This document shows, piece by piece, positions 56,850 to 64,000 of a stretch of DNA of 64,000 bases (positions are counted from its first letter, which is position 1; every line of letters starts with the position of its first letter). A model generated the notes under the pieces. That model saw nothing but the letters and a program-made list of their open reading frames with translations. It was not told where the DNA came from and did not search any database. The stretch is from an uncultured Caulobacterales bacterium (GTDB lineage Bacteria > Pseudomonadota > Alphaproteobacteria > Caulobacterales > Caulobacteraceae). The position numbers and the translations under genes are program-made. The stretch is from positions 124,001 to 188,000 of the forward strand of contig CAISEP010000023.1 of NCBI GenBank assembly GCA_903884425.1. Reading direction: 5' to 3'.

Positions 56850-58376
56850 ATGACCGTTGGCGCGAAAGAGCGTCGCCAGAGCTGGTCCTTCCGGGGCTGG
56901 CCGGGCGGGTTGTCCGCGCGCCTCCTCGGACTGACGGCGCTGTTCGTCATGCTGGCGGAACTGATGATCCTGGCCCCGTCCATGGCCGGGTTCCACGAGA
57001 ACTGGCTGATCGTCCGCACCCGCCTGGCGGAGGAGGCCTCCGTGGCGGTGGAGCTGGCCCCCGCCGGTGCCATCCCCCAGCGCAAGACCGCCCAGCTGCT
57101 GGAAGGGGCCGGCGTCGTCACCGTGGCGGTGTCCTCCCACGGCCTGCGCCGCCTGTTGCTGGCCGGTCCGCGGATGGAGACGGCACCGACCCTGATCGAC
57201 CTTCGCCACCGCAACAGCTTCGAGCGGCTGACCGCCCCCTTCGAGACCCTCGCCCCCGGACCGCCGCGGATGCTGCGGGTGGTGGCCAAGCCCCAGTTCC
57301 GGGACGGGGACTTCGTGGAGATCGTGGCACCGGAGGGCCCCCTGCGGGAGGACCTGACCGCCTATCTGGGCAGCATCCTCCTGAGCTCGGTGTTCATCTC
57401 CCTGGTGGCCGGGGTGCTGGTCTATGTCTCCCTCAATGCGGTGCTGGTGCGGCCCATGCGCCGGATCACCGGGGCCATGGAGCGGTTCCGCGCCCGCCCC
57501 GACGATCCCCAGGCCCGGCTGAAGCCCAGTGGCCGCAATGACGAGATCGGCCGGGCGGAGGTGGAGCTGAACCAGATGCAGGAGGACCTGCTGGCCGCCC
57601 TGCACAGCCGCGCCCGCCTTGCCGCCCTGGGGGAGGCGGTGGCCAAGATCAACCACGACCTGCGCAACATGCTGACCAGCGCCCAGTTCGCCTCCGAACG
57701 CCTGGCCGCCTCCGGGGACCCCAATGTCACCCAGGCCCTGCCCCGGCTGGAGCGGGCCCTGGGCCGGGCCGTGCGTCTGGCGGAGGGGGTGCTGGCCTAC
57801 GGCAAGTCGGAGGAGGCCGCCCCGGTGCCCCGGACCCTCGATCTCGCCACGGTGCTGAGGGATGCGGGGGAGGATGCGGGCCTGCTGGCAGAGGGCGAGG
57901 CCGATCCGGCGGCCCCTCCGACGGCCTCCCAAGCGGGCGATGCAGGCCCCGGCGTGATCCTGGAGGTGGCCGCGACCGCTCATCGGGCCGTCCGAGCCGA
58001 TCCGGACCAGCTGCACCGGATCTTCGTCAACCTGTTCCGCAATGCCCGCCAGGCCATCGAGACCCGTCCGGCCCCCGCGGCCCCCGGTCTCGTCCGCGTC
58101 ACCACAGAGGTTGCGGACGGCACCCTGCGCATCCGCATTGCCGACAACGGCCCGGGCCTGCCGGAACGGGCAAGGGCGCGGCTGTTCCAGGCCTTTTCCG
58201 GGTCCCAGAGGCCCGACGGCACGGGGCTGGGCCTCGCCATCGCCCACGAGCTGGCGGCCGGGCACGGGGGCGACCTGGCGCTGGTGTCCTCCGACGAGAC
58301 CGGTGCCACCTTCGAGCTGTCCCTGCCCCTGTCACCGCCCCACGCGGGGCCGGACGGGTCGCCGGGCGGCGCCTGA
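56850..58376 (+). CDS. Orphan sensor histidine kinase
   Basis: A 508-residue membrane kinase without a neighbouring response regulator. It has TM1 near residues 26-46, a periplasmic domain of about 130 residues, TM2 near 175-197 and a HAMP region, then the phosphoacceptor segment LGEAVAKINHDLRNMLTS (His about 269), and ATPase motifs NLFRNARQAI, DNGPGLPERARARLF and GTGLGLAIAHELAAGHGG. The H-box KINHDLRNML differs from the SHELRTPL type and belongs to kinases with an HDLRN motif. A GAGGAT site precedes ATG 56850. Signal and partner unknown. Confidence 0.9.
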   Translation: MTVGAKERRQSWSFRGWPGGLSARLLGLTALFVMLAELMILAPSMAGFHENWLIVRTRLAEEASVAVELAPAGAIPQRKTAQLLEGAGVVTVAVSSHGLRRLLLAGPRMETAPTLIDLRHRNSFERLTAPFETLAPGPPRMLRVVAKPQFRDGDFVEIVAPEGPLREDLTAYLGSILLSSVFISLVAGVLVYVSLNAVLVRPMRRITGAMERFRARPDDPQARLKPSGRNDEIGRAEVELNQMQEDLLAALHSRARLAALGEAVAKINHDLRNMLTSAQFASERLAASGDPNVTQALPRLERALGRAVRLAEGVLAYGKSEEAAPVPRTLDLATVLRDAGEDAGLLAEGEADPAAPPTASQAGDAGPGVILEVAATAHRAVRADPDQLHRIFVNLFRNARQAIETRPAPAAPGLVRVTTEVADGTLRIRIADNGPGLPERARARLFQAFSGSQRPDGTGLGLAIAHELAAGHGGDLALVSSDETGATFELSLPLSPPHAGPDGSPGGA

Positions 58377-58382
58377 GCGCGG

Positions 58383-60158
58383 TCAGTTGCCCCGGGTGTC
58401 GTGCCGGGCCACGGCCTCCCGCCTCGGGTCCTGCGCGGTCTCCAGCACCCCGTGGCGCAGGGCAAAGCCGTTGATGCCGGAATTCTCCCCGGCGTCCGGG
58501 CGCACATCCAGCCCGTGGGCCTTCAGGGCGGCCACCACGGCGGGGTCCATGCCCTTCTCCACCGACACCACATTGCCCCGGGCCACCACATTGGGCAGGT
58601 TCACCGCCGCCTGCAGGGACAGCTTCCAGTCGATCCAGCCCACCACCGTCTTGGCCACATAGGCGACGATGGAATTGCCCCCGGGGGAGCCGAAGGCGGC
58701 CACGGGTCGGCCCTCGCCATCGAACACGATCACCGGGGACATGGACGAGCGCGGCCGCTTGCCCGGACCCGGCGCATTGGCGGCGGGACGGCCGTCCACG
58801 CCTGTGGGGGACGAGAAGTCGGTCAGCTGGTTGTTCAGGAACATCCCCGCCGCCATCCGGCCGGAGCCGAAGATCGACTCCACCGTGGTGGTCATGGAGA
58901 CGATGTTGCCCTTGCGGTCGATGATCACGAAATGGGTCGTGCCCCCCGGCTCATGGGTGCCGTCCGGGCCCGGCGACGGGGCACCCGGCGGCTTTCCGGG
59001 GGGCGGGGCCGCCGCGCCCGTGGTGGGGATCAGCGCCGCCCGCGTCGCCCCGTAGGCGGGGTCCAGCAGACCCTCCACCGGCGTGGTGACGAAGTCCGGG
59101 TCCCCCTCGTAGAAGTCCCGGTCGGCATAGGCGAGGCGGCTCGCCTGGGCGAACAGGTACCAGGCCTGCGGATCCGTAGGCCCGCGGCTCGCTATGTCCG
59201 TCTGGCTGAGGATGTTGAGGATCTCCAGCACCCCCACGCCGCTGGCGGGGGGCGGGGCGGTGCAGATGCGGTAGCCGTGATAGGGGCGGCACAGGGCGGG
59301 CATCACCTCCGGCGCATAGGCGTCGAGATCGGCCTGGGTCAGGCCTCCGGGCACCGGACCCGCCGCCACGCTGGCCAGGATCGCGGCCGCGGTCTCGCCG
59401 GTCAGCAGGCCCTTGGGCCCCTCCGCAGCGATCCTGGCGACGGTGCGGGCATAGTCGGGATTGTGCATCGTCTCCCCGGCCTTGTAGCGCTGGCCGTCGG
59501 CCTTGGTGAAATAGGCCGTGGCCGCGGGCGTGGATGCCATGGGATAGCCGCTGTTCATCGCCGCCCCCATGCGGCCGGGCACGACGAAGCCGTCCCGGGC
59601 CAGGTGCTCGGCATCGGTCCACAGGGACGCCCAGGGCCGGACGCCATGGTCGGCATGGGCCCGGGCCAGCATCGGCACGGCCCCCGGCGCGCCGGCGGAG
59701 CGGCCGGACATGATGGCGGCCAGCTTGCCCATCTCCTGGCCCTTGTCGTCGAAGAACAGCTTCGACGTGGCCGTGGCGGGGGCCTTTTCCCGGCCGTTGT
59801 AGACGGTCGTGCGATGGGTCCTGGCGTCATAATAGACGAGGAAGGCCCCGCCGGTCAGGCTGGTGCTCTGCGGCTCCTCCAGCCCCAGCACGGCCTGCAC
59901 GGCCACGGCGGCGTCCACGGCATTGCCCCCGGCCCGCAGCACCTTCAGCCCGGCGTCCGCCGCATCGGGCTCCGCCGCCACCACCAGGGCGTGGGTGACC
60001 GCGCTCCGGTGGGCCTCCCGGGCGAAGGCTGCGTCGGCACTGCCGGCGGCGAGGAGGCCGAGGGTGAGGGCGAGGGCCAGGACCCGGACCCGGCTTGTCC
60101 CGCGGACACTCCCGGGCGCGTCGGCTGCGGTCCGGTCCGGACGGTATGCGGCGATCAT
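58383..60158 (-). CDS. ggt: Gamma-glutamyltransferase
   Basis: A 591-residue Ntn-hydrolase exported to the periplasm, where it cleaves gamma-glutamyl bonds of glutathione. The signal peptide RVLALALTLGLLAAGSADAAFA ends near residue 45. Seen are LRAGGNAVDAAVAVQAVLGL, the self-cleavage site with catalytic Thr (about 407) in PGGTTHFVIID, SSMSPVIVFD and FGSPGGNSIVAYV. A Pro/Gly-rich loop (AAAPPPGKPPGAPSPGP) precedes the cleavage site and is longer than usual. ATG 60158 is preceded by AAGGGGA. Confidence 0.94.
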   Translation of the reverse strand: MIAAYRPDRTAADAPGSVRGTSRVRVLALALTLGLLAAGSADAAFAREAHRSAVTHALVVAAEPDAADAGLKVLRAGGNAVDAAVAVQAVLGLEEPQSTSLTGGAFLVYYDARTHRTTVYNGREKAPATATSKLFFDDKGQEMGKLAAIMSGRSAGAPGAVPMLARAHADHGVRPWASLWTDAEHLARDGFVVPGRMGAAMNSGYPMASTPAATAYFTKADGQRYKAGETMHNPDYARTVARIAAEGPKGLLTGETAAAILASVAAGPVPGGLTQADLDAYAPEVMPALCRPYHGYRICTAPPPASGVGVLEILNILSQTDIASRGPTDPQAWYLFAQASRLAYADRDFYEGDPDFVTTPVEGLLDPAYGATRAALIPTTGAAAPPPGKPPGAPSPGPDGTHEPGGTTHFVIIDRKGNIVSMTTTVESIFGSGRMAAGMFLNNQLTDFSSPTGVDGRPAANAPGPGKRPRSSMSPVIVFDGEGRPVAAFGSPGGNSIVAYVAKTVVGWIDWKLSLQAAVNLPNVVARGNVVSVEKGMDPAVVAALKAHGLDVRPDAGENSGINGFALRHGVLETAQDPRREAVARHDTRGN

Positions 60159-60316
60159 CGGCAGTCCCCTTCGCGCGGCGGCAGCCCGCCCCCACCGACG
60201 CGCATACTCCCCCCGGTCGCCGGGGTGCAAGCGGTCCTGCGTCCGCATCCGCCGGAAGCCGCAGACGGCCCGGCAGGCGGTGAAAGTTTGGGCAGAGAAA
60301 AATGCGACCGACCGGG

Positions 60317-60345
60317 TTGCGCTCAATGCCTCAACTCGCTAGGTT
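60317..60345 (+). promoter_or_regulatory. tRNA-Arg promoter
   Basis: TTGCGC (60317-60322), a 15-nt spacer and GCTAGGTT (60338-60345) fit the housekeeping pattern. The start would be near 60351, about 20 nt before the mature tRNA. Confidence 0.6.
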
Positions 60346-60371
60346 CCGCGCCCTCGCCCTAGGGTGACAGC

Positions 60372-60448
60372 GCGCCCGTAGCTCAGCTGGATAGAGCATC
60401 AGACTACGAATCTGAGGGTCGGACGTTCGAATCGTTCCGGGCGCGCCA
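60372..60448 (+). tRNA. tRNA-Arg (anticodon ACG)
   Basis: A 77-nt cloverleaf with CCA encoded. Acceptor stem GCGCCCG (60372-60378) pairs with CGGGCGC (60438-60444), discriminator G60445, CCA at 60446-60448. The anticodon arm TCAGA-CTACGAA-TCTGA has ACG at 60406-60408, read as ICG after A34 deamination, decoding CGU/CGC/CGA. T-loop TTCGAAT is standard. A short T-run follows. Confidence 0.97.
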
Positions 60449-60475
60449 ATTTTCTCCCCCCCTCCCTGCCGCAGG

Positions 60476-61825
60476 TCAGGTTCCGTAGCGGACCTCGACG
60501 TCTATGCCGATCTGGCGGAGGAAGGCCGAGGGCAGGACGCCGCCGGCGCAGATGATCACGTCGTCATTGGCGAGGGTGCCGCGGCGGTCGCCGGCGACCA
60601 GGGTGACCGTGTCCGGGTCGATCCGCTCCACGTCCGTCTCCATCGAGACCCGCAGCCGACCCGCGGCCCGAGCAGCCTCCACCCGGTCCATGTTCCGCCG
60701 CTTGGCGCGCTGGAAGGCCTGGCCGCGATAGACCAGGGTCACGGTGGCGTCCGTCTCCTCCACCAGGCTTGCCGCGGCCTCGAGGGCACTGTCGCCGCCG
60801 CCGACCACCAGCACCCTGCGACCGGCATATTGCTGCGGATCGATGAGCCGGTAGACGACCTTGTCCAACTCCTCCCCCGGAACGCCCAGGGTGCGGGGGG
60901 TGCCGCGGCGGCCGATGGCCAGCAGCACGGTGGCGGTGCTGATGGTGCGGCGGGAGGTGCTGAGCTCGAAGCCCGAGCCCGAGGCCCGCACCGCATCGAC
61001 CCGCTCGTCATGGTGGATGCGCAGGCCCGCCCGGGCGATCACGTCGCTCCAGAAGGCCAGCAGCGTCTCCTTGTTCACCTCGCGGAAGTTCATCTGGCCG
61101 TGCCCGGGCAGCTCCGCCGGCTGGGTCATCACCACCTTGCCCCGTGGATAGTGGGCCACGGTGCCGCCGAGGGTCTGCTGTTCGAGGGTGATGAAGCGCA
61201 GGCCCGCCAGCTTCGCCGCAAGACTGGCGGAGATGCCCGCCGGACCGCCTCCGATGATGGCCAGGTCGTATTCCGTGTCCCGTCGCCGTCCCTGGGACTT
61301 CAGCCGCCGGGCGATCTCGGCCACCGCCTGGCGACCCTGCTCGACGGCGTTGCGGATCAGGCCCATGCCCCCCAGCTCGCCGGCAATGTAGATGCCCGGA
61401 ACATTGGTCTGGAAGTCCGGGCCCACATGCGGCAGCTCCACCCCGCGGCGCTCCGTGCCGAAGACCAGGGTGATGGCCCCCACGGGGCAGGCCGCGCGGC
61501 ACGCCCCGTGGCCGATGCAGTGGCTGGGCTGGACCAGCTCGGCCTTGCCCCGGATCATGCCCAGTATGTCCCCTTCCGGGCAGGCCTTGGCGCAGGCGCC
61601 GCAGCCGATGCACTTCACCGGATCGATCACCGGATGCAGGGACGGGGGCTCGTCCAGGCCCGTCTCCCGGGCGTCGCGCTGACGGGCGAGGCTGCGGGCC
61701 TCGACGGCCCGGCGGCGCAGGAACCAGTAGATCAGGATCGGCAGGCACAGGGCCGGATAGAACAGCCACTGCTCGTCCAGCCACGGGGGAAGGGTCAGTC
61801 CGTTGATCCACTCCGGCAAGGTCAC
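60476..61825 (-). CDS. Membrane-anchored ferredoxin-flavoprotein fusion with permuted thioredoxin-reductase-like domain
   Basis: A 449-residue protein. One N-terminal helix (about residues 20-36) is followed by two ferredoxin motifs: C72, C75, C78, C82 and C103, H106, C109, C113, where His replaces one cysteine. Next comes TNVPGIYIAGELGGMGL (about 140-156), which in thioredoxin-reductase-like flavoproteins is the C-terminal FAD contact. Only then follow the FAD motif LAIIGGGPAGISAS (about 188-201) and the NAD(P) motif VLVVGGGDSALEAA. The protein ends at IGIDVEVRYGT, exactly where that C-terminal segment would be expected. No CxxC redox pair is present. GTG start, overlapping the ccmI stop. 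Function unknown; NAD(P)H-ferredoxin electron transfer is inferred. Confidence 0.8.
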   Translation of the reverse strand: MTLPEWINGLTLPPWLDEQWLFYPALCLPILIYWFLRRRAVEARSLARQRDARETGLDEPPSLHPVIDPVKCIGCGACAKACPEGDILGMIRGKAELVQPSHCIGHGACRAACPVGAITLVFGTERRGVELPHVGPDFQTNVPGIYIAGELGGMGLIRNAVEQGRQAVAEIARRLKSQGRRRDTEYDLAIIGGGPAGISASLAAKLAGLRFITLEQQTLGGTVAHYPRGKVVMTQPAELPGHGQMNFREVNKETLLAFWSDVIARAGLRIHHDERVDAVRASGSGFELSTSRRTISTATVLLAIGRRGTPRTLGVPGEELDKVVYRLIDPQQYAGRRVLVVGGGDSALEAAASLVEETDATVTLVYRGQAFQRAKRRNMDRVEAARAAGRLRVSMETDVERIDPDTVTLVAGDRRGTLANDDVIICAGGVLPSAFLRQIGIDVEVRYGT

Positions 61826-62943
61826 GGCACTCCGTAGCTGCGGGCGGCGTCGCGGATCCGCGCCTGGGCGGCGGCGTCGTCGGCAAAGGCGGCCAGGCCG
61901 TGGGTGAGGGCGGCGTGGGCCCGGTCATCCTGTCCCATCTGCTTGCGGGAGCGGATCAGCATGATCCAGCCGTCGGTATCCCTGGGCGAGGTGGCCAGCC
62001 GGGCCTCGAGCTTGGCCACCATCCCTTCCACCATGGACTGCCGGTCCTGGGGGGAGAGCTGCTGGGCCGCCTGGACCTGAGCCGCGGAGGGGCCGGCCAT
62101 GGTGCCGGATGCGGCTGCGGCTGCGGGTGCGGATGCGGCGGCCATGGGCGGCTTCACCTCCGGCGGCAGCCGGTCGGCCACATCGATCCCGCTGGCGGCG
62201 GAGACCTTCAGGATCGCCTCCTTGGCGGCCACGGCCTCGCTGGAATCCGGGGCCTGGGCATGGAGAATACCGAACAGCTCGTCCAGCGCCCCCCGGCTGT
62301 CGCCGCGCTCATGCCGCAGGCGGGCCATGTAGATCCTCGCCCGGGCGTCGGCGGGGTCGGCGGCCAGGGCCTTGCGGAAGGCGGCCTGGGCCTCGGTGGT
62401 CACCCTGTCCCCGGCGGCCTTGGTGATCGCCTCGCCATAGGCGGACTGGAAGGCGGCATTGCCGGGCTTCAGGGCCACGGCCCGGGCATAGGCACGGACG
62501 GACTGGTCGTACTTCTGGGTGGCGTAGTAGGACCAGCCGAGCATGCGCCAGCCGTCGGCATCGTCGGGCTTGGCCTCGAGCCGCTTCTCCAGCCGGGTCA
62601 TCATGGTGTCCACGTCCGGCAGGGCCGGGGGGGCACCGGGCGCGCCGGCGGTCGCCGCAACGCCGGGGAGCCCGCCCGCGCCCGGCGTCGGGGTGGTCCC
62701 CTTGTCCCCGGTGACGGCATAGAGCGTTCCTGCGGCCACCAGGACCGCCGCGCCTGCGCCGCCGGTCAGGACCCACTTCCGCGGATAGCCGAACAGAAGC
62801 GCCTCGCCCGCGGGGGCTGCCGCGGCGGGGGCTTCCGGTGTTCCCGCGGGGGGCGGGGCACCCGGCCGTCCGCGCAGGAGCGGATAGAGCACGAGGCCCA
62901 TCGCCACCGCGCCGAGCAGGAAACAGAGGATCATGGTGGCCAT
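61822..62943 (-). CDS. ccmI: Cytochrome c maturation protein CcmI (CycH-like)
   Basis: A 373-residue inner-membrane TPR protein that holds apocytochrome c for haem attachment. Two N-terminal membrane segments (MILCFLLGAVAMGLVLYPLL, and WVLTGGAGAAVLVAAGTLYAV near residue 62) flank a cytoplasmic loop, and the periplasmic part has TPR-like repeats (GWRMLGWSYYATQKYDQSVRAY, split here from its neighbours). The Ala-rich linker before the last domain is encoded by a GC-rich simple repeat (near 62105-62145). ATG 62943 chosen; an ATG at 62934 is possible. 44 bp after ccmH. Confidence 0.88.
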   Translation of the reverse strand: MATMILCFLLGAVAMGLVLYPLLRGRPGAPPPAGTPEAPAAAAPAGEALLFGYPRKWVLTGGAGAAVLVAAGTLYAVTGDKGTTPTPGAGGLPGVAATAGAPGAPPALPDVDTMMTRLEKRLEAKPDDADGWRMLGWSYYATQKYDQSVRAYARAVALKPGNAAFQSAYGEAITKAAGDRVTTEAQAAFRKALAADPADARARIYMARLRHERGDSRGALDELFGILHAQAPDSSEAVAAKEAILKVSAASGIDVADRLPPEVKPPMAAASAPAAAAASGTMAGPSAAQVQAAQQLSPQDRQSMVEGMVAKLEARLATSPRDTDGWIMLIRSRKQMGQDDRAHAALTHGLAAFADDAAAQARIRDAARSYGVP

Positions 62944-62987
62944 GGGGCGGGTCTCCGGTCGGGCGTCTGTCGTTCGATGTCGGGGGG

Positions 62988-63449
62988 TCAGCTGTAGGGG
63001 TCGGGCGTCTCGTCGTCCCCGGCCGGGTCGGTGGACCCCGTGCGGGCGGCGAAGACCAAGGCCGTGCCTGCGACGGCGAGGATGGCGAAGGGGCCGAGCC
63101 ACAGGGCCCAGGTGTCCGGCTGGAACGGGGGCCGCAGCAGCACGAAATTGCCGTAGCGGGCCACCAGGAAGGCCTTGGCCTGGTCGTCGGTGTCCCCGGC
63201 GGTCAGGCGCTCCCGCACCATCAGGCGCATGTCCCTTGCGAGGGGGGCGGCGCTGTCGTCGATGTTCTGGTTCTGGCAGACGACGCAGCGCAGCTCCTTG
63301 CTGATGTGCTGGGCGCGGGCCTCCAGCGCCGGATCGGCCAGCATCTCGTCCGGTTCCACCGCCCGGGCGGCCCCGCCGGCCAGCAGCAGGGCGAGGGCGG
63401 CGCAGCCCCCGGCCAGGGTTCGGTGACGTGTCCGGTGACGACCGGTCAT
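62988..63449 (-). CDS. ccmH: Cytochrome c maturation protein CcmH (CycL-like)
   Basis: A 153-residue periplasmic-facing thiol oxidoreductase that reduces the apocytochrome haem-binding cysteines. A signal peptide ([15 protein letters not shown] region) is followed by the signature [14 protein letters not shown] (CxxC near residues 54-57), [16 protein letters not shown] and [16 protein letters not shown], then a C-terminal membrane anchor. The ATG overlaps the ccmG stop (ATGA). The dual CcmH/CcmI split is normal in alphaproteobacteria. Confidence 0.93.
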   Translation of the reverse strand: MTGRHRTRHRTLAGGCAALALLLAGGAARAVEPDEMLADPALEARAQHISKELRCVVCQNQNIDDSAAPLARDMRLMVRERLTAGDTDDQAKAFLVARYGNFVLLRPPFQPDTWALWLGPFAILAVAGTALVFAARTGSTDPAGDDETPDPYS

Positions 63450-63997
63450 TGTCCCGCCTCCAGTCTCTGGATCAGCGGCTGCAGGGTGTCGTGCCAGACC
63501 TCCGGCGTGATCGGGCCGATCTGCTTGTAGCGGATGCGGCCCTGGCGATCGACGACGAAGGTCTCCGGCGCGCCGGTGACGCCCAGGTCCAGGCTGAGGC
63601 GTCCGGCCTGGTCATTGCCGACCCGCTGATAGGGGTCGCCCAGCAACTTCAGGGTCTTGGCCCCGTCGGCCGGGTCATCCTTCCAGTCGACGCCGTAGAG
63701 GGGCACGCCGGTGGAGGCGAGCTGCATCAGATAGGGATGCTCCATCTTGCAGGCCCCGCACCAGGACCCCCACACGTTCACCAGCGTGACCTTGCCGCCA
63801 AGGTCGTCCCGGCGAAAGCCCCGGTCCCCCTCCCGCACCGGCCCGAGGTCGAAGGCGGGCACCGGCTTGCCGATGAGCACCGACGGCAGGGTGGAGGGAT
63901 CGTGCTGCAGCCCGGCCCAGAGGACCACGGCCAGAACGCCGAACAGGGCCAGCGGGGCGACGGACGCCGCCAGCAGGGCCGGACGGGACAGTCTCAT
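63446..63997 (-). CDS. ccmG: Thiol:disulfide interchange protein CcmG/DsbE
   Basis: A 183-residue membrane-anchored thioredoxin-like protein that keeps apocytochrome cysteines reduced in the Ccm system. The N-terminal helix is at about residues 10-30; the active site is [16 protein letters not shown] (CGAC near residue 81), and the cis-Pro loop [12 protein letters not shown] is characteristic of CcmG. The start at 63997 is inside the window, so the gene is complete; ccmF is expected just beyond the edge. Confidence 0.93.
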   Translation of the reverse strand: MRLSRPALLAASVAPLALFGVLAVVLWAGLQHDPSTLPSVLIGKPVPAFDLGPVREGDRGFRRDDLGGKVTLVNVWGSWCGACKMEHPYLMQLASTGVPLYGVDWKDDPADGAKTLKLLGDPYQRVGNDQAGRLSLDLGVTGAPETFVVDRQGRIRYKQIGPITPEVWHDTLQPLIQRLEAGQ

Positions 63998-64000
63998 GCG

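Overview
The window is a dense, very GC-rich stretch of chromosome from an alphaproteobacterium, most likely of the order Caulobacterales (Caulobacter, Phenylobacterium or Brevundimonas relatives). Reasons, from sequence and family knowledge: a Caulobacter-type short flagellin read from a perfect sigma-54 promoter; an alphaproteobacterial AddAB pair; a separate HisZ; a MarR-OmpR-EnvZ-like cluster next to ilvE; DUF4908 and DUF4170 proteins; and housekeeping promoters with a GCTA-type -10 box. Coding density is high and most neighbours overlap by ATGA or GTGA. I see no prophage, insertion sequence, CRISPR array, integron or defence island. The content is mostly core genome.

Layout. 1-1.1 kb: flagellin with terminator and sigma-54 promoter. 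1.1-12.4 kb: histidine genes (hisS, hisZ, hisG) embedded in a polyprenyl-phosphate glycan-modification locus (FAD oxidoreductase and GtrA on the minus strand; GT-C, GT2/GtrB-like, methyltransferase and a second GtrA on the plus strand), then a large STT3-like membrane protein. 12.4-23.4 kb: a minus-strand run tsaE, amgK, murU, addB, addA, trxA, pgi (t6A, cell-wall sugar recycling, double-strand-break repair, redox, glycolysis). 23.5-25.1 kb: ferredoxin reductase and [2Fe-2S] ferredoxin. 25.2-29.7 kb: a DUF4908 protein, phaB, phaA and an aldehyde dehydrogenase. 30.1-38 kb: rpmB, a secreted orphan, an Asp/Glu racemase-like protein, gyrB, recF, an unlisted 35-residue small ORF, dnaN and zapE. 38.7-43 kb: rarD, a short-chain epimerase, pmbA, cysQ-like phosphatase, DUF4170. 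43.3-50.7 kb: two-component system with MarR regulator, ilvE, pgsA, mnmC, an FAD-linked hydroxyacid dehydrogenase. 50.9-55.8 kb: dapD, HAD nucleotidase, argB, an unrecognised 370-residue protein, engB, rnpA, rpmH. 55.9-60.2 kb: a VTT membrane protein, an orphan histidine kinase, gamma-glutamyltransferase. 60.4 kb: tRNA-Arg(ACG). 60.5-64 kb: a permuted ferredoxin/thioredoxin-reductase-like protein followed upstream by ccmI, ccmH and ccmG of cytochrome c maturation.

Intergenic DNA carries two palindromic repeat families. The main one is a REPIN-like composite (two different palindromic arms in inverted orientation, about 130 bp) present five times at three loci, twice as a tandem pair; one pair is an almost perfect 142-bp-period duplication, and one copy abuts the rpmB promoter. 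The most unusual protein is the 449-residue 4Fe-4S/flavoprotein, in which the C-terminal FAD-contact segment of the reductase fold lies before, not after, the N-terminal FAD-binding motif. No function was tested here; all homology statements are from recognition of motifs by eye.
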